Shown here: positions 22,801 to 32,662 of the stretch, one piece after another
Position numbering within the stretch: the stretch's first letter is position 1
Layout of the letters: every line of letters begins with the position of its first letter
Assembly (NCBI GenBank): GCA_007115705.1
Contig: QXEO01000822.1
Span: 374,253 to 438,252 of the forward strand
DNA from: Dactylis glomerata
Taxonomy: Eukaryota > Streptophyta > Magnoliopsida > Poales > Poaceae
DNA: 64,000 nucleotides
Direction: 5' to 3'
Translations under genes and position numbers: made by a program
Notes under the pieces: generated by a model
Database searches by the model: none
What the model was told of the DNA's origin: nothing
Seen by the model: only the letters and a program-made list of their open reading frames with translations

Positions 22801-22930
22801 TCTGGATCTGCGATGTAATATTTGATACTATTGCAATGATCACTATATTTTGTACTGTGGTGCTATCAGTGATCTAGAGAATAGCACTTAACACAGGTGT
22901 TCCACCTTAATTCAAAGGTGGGGCGTTACA
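19820..22930 (+). repeat. 3' LTR of the nested element (3111 bp)
   Basis: Aligns with 12894-17170 but jumps from the equivalent of 15089 to the equivalent of about 16251, removing about 1.16 kb with almost no microhomology. The 84-bp units are at 22231, 22315 and 22399. Confidence 0.9.
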
Positions 22931-22935
22931 ATTTA

Positions 22936-23689
22936 ATCTGGGGAAGTGACAGAAACCTCTAAGGTTGTAGATGTGCTTTTGCCACTAGGGAGAAAACAAC
23001 ATTCTTGTGTCCAAGGACATTTGCTTTATTTATATTACGCATTTTGCTTAATGCAATTATCTGTTGTTCGCAACTTAATAGTCAAGGGGTCCTCGGACGA
23101 TTCCCCGCGAGTGGATTTTTAGTCATAGATGTAGTTGGATGGCGGTCTATGTATTTTATCGTAATGCCCAGAGTGAATCTCATAGTGATCCTCATGACAT
23201 ATGTACGTTATCTTTATTCTATCAATTGCCCAACTATAATTTGTTTACCCAGCATATGTTATTTATCTTATGGAGAGACACCACTAGTGAACTGTGGACC
23301 CCGGTTCAATTTCCTTTACATTGCTATACCGTTTTACTTTTACTCGTACTGTTTACTTTCTTGCATACTATTATTCTATTACCACTCGATACGCTCAATC
23401 CTTTGTTTACAACAAACCGGTGAGATTGACAACCTCATCGTAAGTTGGGAGCAAAGTCCTTGGTTGTGTTGTGTGCAGGTTTTGCGTTGCTGCTAGGTGA
23501 AGATGCACCAGCAATATTCCTGGCGCCATTGTCTGGAGTGTCACGAAGCTAGCAAGCATCACCTTCTAAAGTTTAGCTTTCTCCTACTGGTTCGATAAAC
23601 CTTGGTTTCACAACTGAGGGTAGACTTGTTGTTATGCTCATCATACATTTCTCTTGGGGTTCCCAACGAGCTATTCTTACAAGCCATCA
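22936..23689 (+). repeat. 3' LTR of element B, second part
   Basis: Resumes after the ATTTA duplication with ATCTGGGGAAGTGAC and ends AAGCCATCA, followed by the CACTG duplication. Confidence 0.85.
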
Positions 23690-23694
23690 CACTG

Positions 23695-23936
23695 CGATAG
23701 TTTGATTTGAACAAAGAAGAGTACAGATGCTGGATGCGTGCTTAGAAGATATGTCTAGGGTCTAGCAGTGCTGCGAACGGGTGCGGCTGGCAGAATTGCA
23801 TGAAGCTGCGGTACGCCGATACAACATGGCATCTAGGGAATGGCATCTAATGCTACTTGACGCCGATGAGCCCTCTAAGGTCCGACCGCGAGAGACGAAG
23901 GAAAACATGCCAAATGCTGCGGAGAGGCTGGACTAA
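23695..23936 (+). pseudogene. Coding-like remnant right of element B
   Basis: One plus frame reads from 23706 to a TAA at 23934-23936, broken once by TAG at 23763-23765. It is rich in Glu, Arg, Ala and Leu (for example AELHEAAVRRYNMASREWHL) and looks like an amphipathic helix, unlike the surrounding non-coding DNA. It could be the C-terminal end of the frame seen at 6898-7063. I do not recognise it; a captured gene fragment or an old transposon ORF are both possible. Confidence 0.3.
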
Positions 23937-25585
23937 TCTGTTTTATCCAACGGCTTTGGATGGTTTTTAGGCTCTGATCGAACGACCAATATTTTTCTAA
24001 TTGGTACAATTAACGTGTGCCTCCAATTAGTAAATATATATATATATATAAGATAATTACTATTTGTTGGCACTGGTTGAAGCCTCTACGTTAATCCATA
24101 CCATCATGATTAATTTAAGGGGAGTGATGGGTATCCCCGAGGGATAATTCTCCCGGATCCCCCACCTCCTCCATCTGACATGTGTCCACTTTAGTCTTAA
24201 TCTCCACTTTTGCTTCAATGTAGCAAAAAAATACCCGCTTTTGCTTCTATGTAGCAAAAATCGGTTCGTTCATAAAAGAAAAAAAAGTTGACCTCGCCTG
24301 AGATCTCACCGGAGACCTCACCGGAAACATGGTAGCAAAAATAGTGTGCTGTTGAAGCAAAAATCAATATTGTCGAAGACATCACCGGAAACATCACCGG
24401 CGATCTCACCGGAAATCTCGTCGGTGACCTCGCCGGTGACCTAGTAGCAAAAATTATATCATATTGTAACAAAAAAGACTTCACCGGAGATCTCCGGAGA
24501 CATCGCCAATGAGCAAGTAGCAAAATAAGTATACTTTTATAGCAAAATCATCAAAGAATTGCAGCAAAAAAGTTAAAGATTTGATGCAAATCCACAGAGC
24601 CTATGGTACAAAACCGTATAAGGATTGTAGAAAAAATATATTTCACATAATGCAAAGCCAAGCAGCTGTTGTAGCACAAAATTTTGTTCTAATCAAACTG
24701 CAGTAGGACCGGCACCCCAGCTTGCAGGACCCCCGAGTCCGCTTGGTGCCCGGCGGTGCCGGCCGTTGTCCTTACGGCCGTCGGCGAGGGAGAACAGCCG
24801 GAGGTCGCAGAAAAACAGCGGAGCTTCGTGGAGGAGATCGTGGACTGGGATCTATGCACCTGTTTCCACTATACCTGGACGAGGAGAGGGCGACGGTGAC
24901 CCAGGCCATGCTGCCGGATCCGGCAGGAGACGGCCAGCAGCGGTGCTCCGACAAGGAAGAAACCTCATGAGCTCGGCCTCCTATGGTTCTACAGAGGAAA
25001 CGCCGCCGCCGCCGTGCGAGAGAGCGAGCGCAGCGGTGTATGGGTGGCAGGGTGGCGGCGCATGGGGCAGCAGTGCTGGGAGCGGTGGCGTATGATGGGC
25101 AGCGACGTGGTGGGCGGCGGCGTGGGCTGGGACGACGGTGTGGGCTGGAACGACAGTGTGGGCTCGGACGGCGGCACTCCAGCCATGGCATGATACTGCT
25201 CAATAGAGGAGAGAGGAGAGCAATCAGGGAGGATAAGATTTGGGGAAAGTTAATGACGCACATGGGTGGGCCCCTATCCTATCGCTGTCTGCCTTTTCCC
25301 CGCCCGCGTAGGGACGCGTGGCAGGCTCTGGATGCGGAGGACGCCGCGTGCACGATCCTATGGAGGATTAGAAGCGTTTCCCTCAATTAAAGCTATCAGA
25401 TCTTGATTAAGTGGTTAAGATGAACCATGTGATGCACAGTCGTGTAGGACGTGACAAATAATCTGTCACGATGGTCTAGCATCTCATCTTAATAAGACGT
25501 ACACAACCTGGAGTATGTACCAGTAGTTGTTTTTGAGATCGTCTTTAGTTTAAATTGAAATAAGAAGACGTACACAACGTCCTAA
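23937..25585. other. Unclassified DNA, possibly a decayed DNA transposon
   Basis: Holds a TA microsatellite (about 24037-24050), a stretch rich in AGCAAAA words (24220-24560), a degenerate CACCGG-type repeat, and a GC-rich block (24700-25330) with several overlapping open frames on both strands, none of which I can support as a gene. The word AAGACGTACACAAC is repeated at 25494 and 25565. No terminal inverted repeats were found by eye. Confidence 0.35.
24285..24445. repeat. Degenerate 12-bp repeat around CTCACCGGA
   Basis: About ten variants of the type GATCTCACCGGA, GACCTCACCGGA and ACATCACCGGAA occur in a row, interrupted by AGCAAAAA words. Origin unknown. Confidence 0.55.
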
Positions 25586-25870
25586 CACTAGTAGAAAAAC
25601 AGCTTAATATTCAGAGACATTAGTCCTGGTTGTCTTATAAATTGGGAAAAATGCTCCGGGCCTACGTCTTTTTTCAGCCGCAAGGGCGTGAAACCATTAG
25701 TACTGATTCGTTTGCAACCTTTAGTCCTGGTTCGTAGCACCAACCGGGACTAAAGGGTCCAGGACCGAATCCGGCCATTGACAAGATCATTAGTCCCGGT
25801 TGGTATCACCACTTGGGACTAAAGACCCATCCTTTAGTCCCGGTTGGTGAACCAGAACTAATAATTTTTT
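25586..25870 (+). repeat. CACTA terminal and subterminal repeats
   Basis: TTAGTCCTGGTT or TTTAGTCCCGGTTGGT and the reverse ACCGGGACTAAA alternate at about 25620, 25720, 25743, 25790, 25813 and 25831. Such arrays are the transposase-binding subterminal regions of CACTA elements. Confidence 0.75.
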
Positions 25871-26147
25871 CTATGTAAAATCTGCTTCTCCTTCTTCCCT
25901 GAGCCAGCCATTCCTCTCACTCTCTAAGTGTTCTTCATGCAACAAGCTCGAGTTCATCCAAATTTGCCTCCACTTTTTGTCAAAATTTGGTGTCCCCACT
26001 TCTATCCAAGTGTTCTAAAAGGTTAGCAACTTAGAGCTTTCATCTTTTATTGCTAATTTAGCTCATTTAATGCTCTAGAAGTATGGGGATTTGTGGATTT
26101 ATTTTGGGAGCAATTATTTTGATGTTTATTTGATTATGTGTATAAGT

Positions 26148-26517
26148 AGATGGAGATAGAGGTAGAGGTAGAGATAGAGATAGAAATAAAAATAAAAATA
26201 GAAAGAGAAAATAGAAATAGAAAATAGAAATAGAAATAGAAATTAGAGATAGAAATAGAAATATAAATATAAATAGAGATAGAAATAGAAACGGTGAATA
26301 GAGATAGAAATAGAATTATAAATAGAGATAGAAATAGAAATGGAAATGGAAACAGAAATAGGAAATGGAAATAGAAATAGAGATAGAAATAGAGACAGAA
26401 ATAGAAATAGAAATAGAAATAGAGATAGAAATAGATATAGAAATAAAAATATAAATGGAAATGGAAATAAAAATAGAGATAGAAATAGAAATAGAGATAG
26501 AAATAGAAATAGAAATT
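26148..26517. repeat. GAAATA/GATAGA hexamer array
   Basis: About 370 bp of imperfect hexanucleotide repeat (AGAAAT, AGAGAT, AAAATA variants) between the CACTA terminus and the transposase exon, probably within the 5' intron. It makes long meaningless frames rich in Asn/Arg on one strand and Tyr/Phe on the other. Confidence 0.85.
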
Positions 26518-26642
26518 ATGTATTTGATTTCTATTATTTTTAGTTAGTACCGGAGTCAAAGTATCATTGTGTGCATATAATTTAAGAACGGGACTAATTT
26601 TATCATCGTGATTTGTGTTTGATATATACTTATATAATGCAG

Positions 26643-27398
26643 ATAAGCCGGGCATAGATGTACGCTGACCGACGCTCTGGCGAGTTCATTAAAGGCGTGC
26701 ATTCTTTTCTCAATGTGGCTGAGACAAACAAGCGGAATGGTTTTATGTATTGTCCATGCGGTGTTTGTCGGAATAAGAAGGATTACGCTTCCTCAAAGAT
26801 CCTTCACATCCACCTGTTTCGGTACGGTTTCATGTCTGACTATAATTATGGGACCAAACATGGAGAAAGAGGGGTTATGATAGAAGACACCGATGAAGAA
26901 GAGAATGATGACAACTATCATGTGTACCCTGAAACCACTGATACTGCAATGGAAGACAATGAAAAAGAAGAAGAAGTTGAAGAGAAGGCATCAGATATGC
27001 CCGTTGATGATCTTGGTCAGGTCATTGGTGATGCACAGATAAACTACAAAAGTGAAAAGGAGAGGGAGAAGTTGGAGCGCATGTTAGATGATCGCAAAAA
27101 GAATTTGTACCCAAATTGCGAAGATGGCCAGAAAAAGCTACGTAACACGCTGGAATTGCTGCAATGTAAGGCAGAGATTGGTCTATCTAACAAGGGATTT
27201 GAGAAGTTGTTGAAAATTGTGAAGAAAATGCTTCCAAAGGATAACGAATTGCCCGCCAGTACGTACGAAGAAAAAAAGATTGTCTGCCCTCTAGGATTGG
27301 AGGTGCATAAGATACATGCATGCCCTAATGACTGCATCCTCTACCGCGGTGAGGAGTACGAGAATTTGCATGCATGACCGGTATGCAGTGCTTTTCGG
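26643..27398 (+). pseudogene. CACTA TNP2-type transposase, N-terminal transposase-associated domain
   Basis: A good acceptor (ATAATGCAG at 26642) opens an exon whose fifth codon is TAG (26655-26657). From ATG 26658 the frame runs 239 codons to TGA at 27375. It matches the transposase-associated domain of plant CACTA proteins: ADRRSGEFIKGVHSFLNVAE, then the Cys-rich zinc-like CPCGVCRN (about residues 34-41) and HIHLFRYGF. An acidic linker follows, then KKMLPKDNELPASTYE and HACPNDCILYRGEEYENL. The TGA replaces the Cys of a CPVC motif that is still readable behind it, and a TAG follows soon. The catalytic transposase_21 region is missing. The first TAG probably replaces a Trp codon, an inference from the family. 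Confidence 0.8.
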
Positions 27399-28052
27399 TA
27401 GCATAACATGTTGACATCATAACATGTTGGGCAGCTCATATGATGTCTATACGATGAAGCACAAGAGAGAAATAGGATAAGCTACTGCCAGAAACCCATA
27501 GTACAGAGATGGACTACTCCCTCTTCATGACGATGATGATGGTGTTGACATTGGAGACGATGGAGAAGCATCCAGGGGCGACTCTAGCAGCGTTTCCCTC
27601 TCCAATCTTCACTGGAACAACCTCTGTGTTTCATGTTTCTCCGTCACCTCTCAATCGCGATCGTCGAGGGGGGTCTTTATATAGGCATTTTTAGATCAGG
27701 CTGAGCATCTGGACGCAAAGATGGACGACATCGGAGGTCCTAGGCTCAAACAAGCCTGGGTGGTGTGTCCAGGCCAGGGACCCGCACCACCTAGTCTTGT
27801 TTGTCCTCTAGGCCTCATGTCGATGACTTCTTTATCTCCATGTGTCTCTCGTGATAACATATTAATGCTACAAAAATCCCATGTCAATTTGAGTTTGGGA
27901 AGGTTCCTGAAACTTAAAAATATGCAAAACAGGATTTCCTGTCCTACAGAGTTATAAATAAAATAAGGGGGATCAATGGAAAATCCCCATAAAACATTAT
28001 AAAACATGATTATAATAACTAATAACATTATAATATGTAGAAATATGCATCA
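27399..28052 (-). repeat. Truncated Athila-like LTR fragment inside the CACTA
   Basis: On the minus strand it begins TGATGCATATTTC at 28052, has a TATA box (CCTATATAAAGACC, about 27675-27688), then GTACTATGGGTTTCTGGCAG and GAGCTGCCCAACATG, which parallel the leader of the LTRs at 7064 and 30207. It breaks off near 27400. No target duplication was seen, and a large part of the CACTA gene is lost at this point. Confidence 0.55.
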
Positions 28053-28072
28053 ATAAACTACAAAGATCATGC

Positions 28073-28528
28073 ATGTATTTTGCATGCATCAATGACTACA
28101 CACGTTGTCTGGACAAGCAAGTAGAAGCTAGTAAGACGAGAAGTACAAGTGCAAGCAAGAAAAGAGACGTTGCCCAGCTTGGAGAAAAGGCAAAACAATC
28201 GGTCTCCCTGCTAAAGGTCTTTGCTAGTGATGCTGGTGGGAGTGTTTCTCAACCCAGTCAGGACCATGTCCAGATCTTTACTAATGAAACTGGTTTGACT
28301 GTTTCTCAATTGATATCAGGAGATATCCCCAAGGCTGCTCTAGCATGGACATATAAAAAGGGAAAGTGTCTGTTCACACCTAAGAAGGAAAAGACTCTAC
28401 CGTCACAAATGCAAAAATTGCATGAGTGGCACATGGACGTCGTAAAGGGCGATCGAGAAATTCTCCTTCTTAAAGTTACACAGGAGTTTTTCTTAGGTGA
28501 AAACTTGATCCATATTGACTTTGAAGAA
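28073..28528 (+). pseudogene. CACTA second ORF fragment, cut by LTR insertion
   Basis: A 152-residue frame ending in MQKLHEWHMDVVKG and EFFLGENLIHIDFEE, a pattern I know from the second ORF of grass CACTA elements, just before the Ulp1/C48-like protease part. The frame stops because the TGA is formed by the first bases of the LTR at 28529, so the C-terminal part was displaced beyond the right edge. The start is not reliable: the ATG at 28073 lies next to the LTR fragment. Confidence 0.55.
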
Positions 28529-30035
28529 TGATGACCCACAAGTATAGGGGGTGTATCATAGTACTTTTAATAAATAAGAGTGTCGAACCCAACGAGGAGC
28601 AGAAGGTGTTGACAAGCAGTTTTGATCAAGGATTCACTATAAATACTAGCAAACGGGTATTTGGTAATACAAGTAAATAAAGTACGAGTAAATAAAAGAC
28701 AGTAATAATAATTGCTGCAAATGGCCCAATCCTTTCTAGAGCAAAGGACAAGCCGGTTGTGTAACTTATGATTACCAAATGTTCCTGAGGACACATGGGA
28801 GTTTCTGTCAAGAGCTTTCGCTTCATGTTGCTAGGTAATCTTCATTTGTTTGATAAGTGTTATGGGGGTGAACCTGTGCTAGCATACTACCCTTACTAGG
28901 ACTAATACACACTTGTGATTATACCCCTGCAAGCATCCGCAAATACAAGAAAGTAATTAAGATAAATCTAACCACAGCCTTAAACTCTGAGATCCTACGC
29001 TCCCTGGTGTAATGGTTTCCTAACGGGGGTTTAGGTTTCTGTCGCTCCGGCAACCCCACAATTAGTAGCCAAATGAACAATGCATTCCACTAGGCCCATA
29101 AATGGTGAAGTATCATGTAGTCGATGTTCACATGACACCACTAGTAGAATAGCACCACGACATATAAATATCAAACCATTAAATATTACCCAACATAGTT
29201 TCACTACTAACATCTCGACTTCTCCCATGTCCTCAAGACTAAACGAACTACTCACAAGACATCATATGGATCATGACAAGAGGTGAAATAATGGTAAATA
29301 ACAATCTGAACATAAACCTTAATTCAACGGTTCCACTCAATAGTATCAACTACAAGAGTAATCAACACCGGGAAAGTTTCCCCTAAGAATTGGACAAGAT
29401 TCAACCCAAGATGTTACAGCGGGATGGCGTGGTGATGATGGAGATGAAGGTGCTGGTTATGACGATGACGGTGATGATGATCCCGATGAAGTCCAACGCG
29501 ATGGTGATGACGATGGCGACGATCTCCCCTCTCTGAGAAGGAATTTCCCCAGCAGATTTCTGACTGCCGGAGAGCTTTTCTCTCTCGGTGTTTTCTGCCC
29601 CGCAGAGGCGGCGGTGTCTATCTCTGATCCCCCCCCCGACTTAGGTTTTTGGGGATGACAATATACGTGAGGGGGCGATGGAAGGAGTGGGCCAGGGTGG
29701 CCTCATCCCAGGGCAGCGTGGCCAGGGGTGGACCCGCGCCACCTGGTGGTGTGGCCCCCCTGCTGCTCCTCTCGCTTCTTCCTTCTGGCTACTTTCGTCT
29801 TCTGGTAATATATGAATTTCTGGGTATTTCCCTGGAATTGTTGATCTTCAGAAATATGATGTCTTGATGGTCCTTTTTCCAGCAGAATCTTGACTCCGGC
29901 AGCACGTTCTCCAATGATCATCATCAAACATGTAAAAATAGAGGAAACAACATAAGTATCACCTCTAAATATGGAATATATCAATGAATAACAGTAAATT
30001 ATGATATAAAATAGTGATGCAAAATGGACGTATCA
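28529..30035 (-). repeat. 3' LTR of the Athila-like element
   Basis: Read on the minus strand it starts TGATACGTCCATTTTGCATC and ends CTTGTGGGTCATCA. It contains a U3-type GC-rich block (about 29690-29760) and a GTATATTGTCATCCCC region in the TATA position. Its partner is outside the window. Confidence 0.75.
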
Positions 30036-30206
30036 ACCCCCCAAGCTTAGACCTCGCTTGTCCCCAAGCGAAAACTGAACTCGGTAAACATGACCACAGG
30101 TTTATGGAGTGAAGTGTCGATAAACAAAATACGGACAAGAAGCATCACATTTACCAAGGCACAAGTTATAATAGACAGCAACTTCCCTTCATATAATCTA
30201 GACTTG

Positions 30207-31818
30207 TGATACGTCTCAAACGTATCTCGATGCTTATTTTTACACCATTTGCTTAGTGTTTTGTTACATTTCGTGGTATTTTTATGCATTTTCCGGAACT
30301 AACCTATTAACAAGATGCCATAGTGCCAGTTCCCTGTTTTCTGCTATTTTTGTGTTTCAGAAAAGTTACACAGGAAATATTCTCGGAATTGGACGAAACA
30401 AAAGCCAAACATCCAGAAATTTACCAAAGCTTCCAGAGAACCGAAGAGGAGATGGAGAGGGGCCACGAGCCCATAGTAGGGCGGCACGGCCCAAGCCCTG
30501 GCCGCGCCTCCTATGTGTGAGGCCGCCTCGGTCCACTTCTGACGATGCCCCTTCGCCTATAAAGACCCCCCGACAGGAAAAACCTAAAGACCCGATCAAT
30601 TTTCCAGAAACACATCGCGATCCGCCGCCGTCGTCGACCCGAGATCGGGAGGGTGCAGAAGCTCTTCCCGGTACCCTGCCGGAGAGGGGAATCGCCACCG
30701 GAGGTCTTCTTCATCGTCATGCTTGCCTTCGGAGCGATGAGTGAGTAGTCTACCTTGGACTATGGATCCATAGCAGTAGCTAGTTGGTTGTCTTCTCCAC
30801 CATGTGCTTCATGCTGCCTTACATGATCGAGATCACCGTTATGTAATTCTACATGTTGTGTTTGTTGGGATCCGATGAATATTGGTGTTATGATTGAGTT
30901 GATGTGCTGAATATTATCTTATGTTATCTCTATGTTGTTTATGATCTTGCATACTCTCCGTTGTTAGTAGCTATCTTGGCCAAGTAGATACTAGTGACTC
31001 TAAGAGGGGGTATTTATGCTCGATAGTTGGGCTCATGCCTCTATTTAATCTTGGGGAGTGACAGAAACCTCTAAGGTTGTAGATGTGCTATTGCCACTAG
31101 GGAGAAAACAACATTCTTATGTCCAAGGGCATATGCTTTGTTTACATTACACACTTTGCTTAATGCAGTTATCTATTGTTCGCAACTTAATACTCAAGGG
31201 TTCCTCGGATGATTCCCCGTGAGTGGATTATTAGTCATAGATGCAGTTGGATGGCGGTCTATGTATCTTGTTGTAATGCCCAGAGTAAATCTCATAGTGA
31301 TCCTCTCGACATATGCATGTTATCTTTATTCTATCAATTGCCCAACTGTAATTTGTTTACCCAGCATGTTGTTATTTATCTTATGGAGAGACACCACTAG
31401 TGAACTGTGGACCCCGGTCCAATATCCTTTATACTGCTATCACCGGTTTACTTTACTTGCACTGTTTACTTTCTCGCATACTACTATTGCTTTCCACTTG
31501 ATACGCTCATTCCTTTATTTACAGCAAACCGGTGAGATTGACAACCTCATCGTAAGTTGGGATCAAAGTTCTTGGTTGTGTTGTGTGCAGGTTCCGCGTT
31601 GCTACAAGTTAAAGATGCGCTAACAAGTATCGTAAACGGCGCCCTTGTTGGAGTGTCACTAAGCTAGCCAGCATCACCTTCTGGAGTTTGGCTTTTTCCT
31701 GGATTCGATAAACGTTGGTTTCTTACTGAGGGAAAAACTTGCTGTTGTGCTCATCATACCTTCCTCTTGGGGTTCCCAACTGGACGGTGAATTACATCAT
31801 CAACACCGTGCCGCATCA
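30207..31818 (+). repeat. 5' LTR of element C
   Basis: TGATACGTCTC...CCGCATCA. A TATA word (CCTATAAAGACCCC) lies at about 30557-30570. Compared with element B it lacks about 15 bp near 30808. Confidence 0.85.
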
Positions 31819-31828
31819 AGACTTTTTC

Positions 31829-31846
31829 TAGCGCCGTTGTCGGGGA
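31829..31846 (+). promoter_or_regulatory. First, imperfect tRNA-Asp-type primer site
   Basis: TAGCGCCGTTGTCGGGGA, two mismatches to the tRNA-Asp complement, 10 bp after the LTR. Confidence 0.6.
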
Positions 31847-31897
31847 CTGAAGAAGAAGAAGCTCCCACGTCAACTACGCGCCAGCAAAATATTTTTT

Positions 31898-31915
31898 TGG
31901 CGCCGTTGCCGGGGA
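31898..31915 (+). promoter_or_regulatory. Second, perfect tRNA-Asp-type primer site
   Basis: TGGCGCCGTTGCCGGGGA, a perfect match, lies 69 bp downstream of the first site. Element B has only one site in this position. Confidence 0.65.
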
Positions 31916-32066
31916 AAAAGAAGACTTCTGCAAGGGGAGTTTCGCACGCACATCCTTTACTTTGTTTAAAGTTTTGCTTTACTTTATTTTTACTTGCATC
32001 GTTTTATCAAAAACACAAAAAAATTAGTTTCCTTTATAGTTGTTACTTTATTACTTTTAGTTCATT

Positions 32067-32662
32067 ATGTTGTTCCCTAAGTACGTTTTGGAGGACCTCT
32101 CAGTGGGTAGTGGTTCAATTATTGGAAAAAGTAATATTGAGGAGTTCTTTAATCATATTAGTATGCATAAAGATGTTGAGGAAAAGTCTTTGGCTGAGCT
32201 TGCTCCTAGTTATGAAGTTGCTTCTGCTTATTTAGTTCACATGTTGGAAGCTAGGTTTGCTAGCCTTAATCCTTTTATGCAACACATGTTTCTTAAGCTT
32301 CATGATATTGAAGATCCCGAAAAGGAAGCTTTTATCTTGGAAACTTTGTGTAGAGAGTTTAGAGATGTTGCTATTGAAGCTAGGAAAGTTTTTAAGCATT
32401 TTAATAAGCTTGGCTCGCATGTAGAGGTTGTTGGTACAACCAATCAAGATTTCAGAGTACCAATACCTTGTAAACTTGTAGGAATTCATGGAGCTTTGGA
32501 AAAAAGAATTTTAATTGGATTTGTCCTAAAAATCTTTTTGATGAAAGTAGTGTACCAAAGCGTGATCATAAAGGATCTTCAAAAACTCAATTGGACACAA
32601 TTCAATTCATTGTTGAAAAGACTCCTACAATTGATCTTAATGCCTCTTTCGATATTACTTGA
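32067..32662 (+). pseudogene. Conserved element-specific ORF, frameshifted near its end
   Basis: Same protein as at 8867-9462. Here the frame is open through MLFPKYVLEDL to CKLVGIHGALEK (about 150 codons) and then shifts near 32503 in a run of A; the element B copy keeps the correct frame there and ends FDNT, with the matching stop here at 32660-32662. The amino acid changes between the copies are mostly mild (for example Asp/Glu, Val/Ala), consistent with past selection. No known domain; it replaces gag-pol in this family of non-autonomous elements. Confidence 0.6.

Larger units (their letters stand above)
12894..22930 (+). mobile_element. Nested LTR element with long LTRs and only a zinc-knuckle gag-like gene
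   Basis: The ends are TGTAACATCCC and GGGCGTTACA, with a clean ATTTA duplication at 12889-12893 and 22931-22935. A tRNA-iMet primer site follows the 5' LTR and a purine tract precedes the 3' LTR. The internal domain is only 2649 bp and has no protease, RT, RNase H or integrase. It is therefore a non-autonomous element that must depend on enzymes of a gypsy relative. Confidence 0.9.
7064..23689 (+). mobile_element. Non-autonomous Athila-like LTR retrotransposon B (contains a nested element)
   Basis: Both LTRs, a primer site, a purine-rich 3' tract (AGCTTGGGGATGC before 12036) and a 5-bp target duplication CACTG (7059-7063 and 23690-23694) define it. Without the nested insertion it is about 6.6 kb: LTR 1.62 kb, internal 3.35 kb, LTR 1.61 kb. 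There is no protease, reverse transcriptase or integrase; the only ORF is the one at 8867-9462. The LTRs are of the TGATACGTCTC type, which I associate with the Sabrina/WHAM-like Athila group of Triticeae, unverified. The first seven bases of the 5' LTR are absent. Confidence 0.85.

Noticed and set aside
24722..25390. Several overlapping frames of 80-163 residues
   Set aside because: Low-complexity GC-rich translations on both strands with no domain; not supported as a gene.
26134..26655. 173-residue Tyr/Phe-rich and 67-residue Asn/Arg-rich frames
   Set aside because: Translations of the hexamer array.
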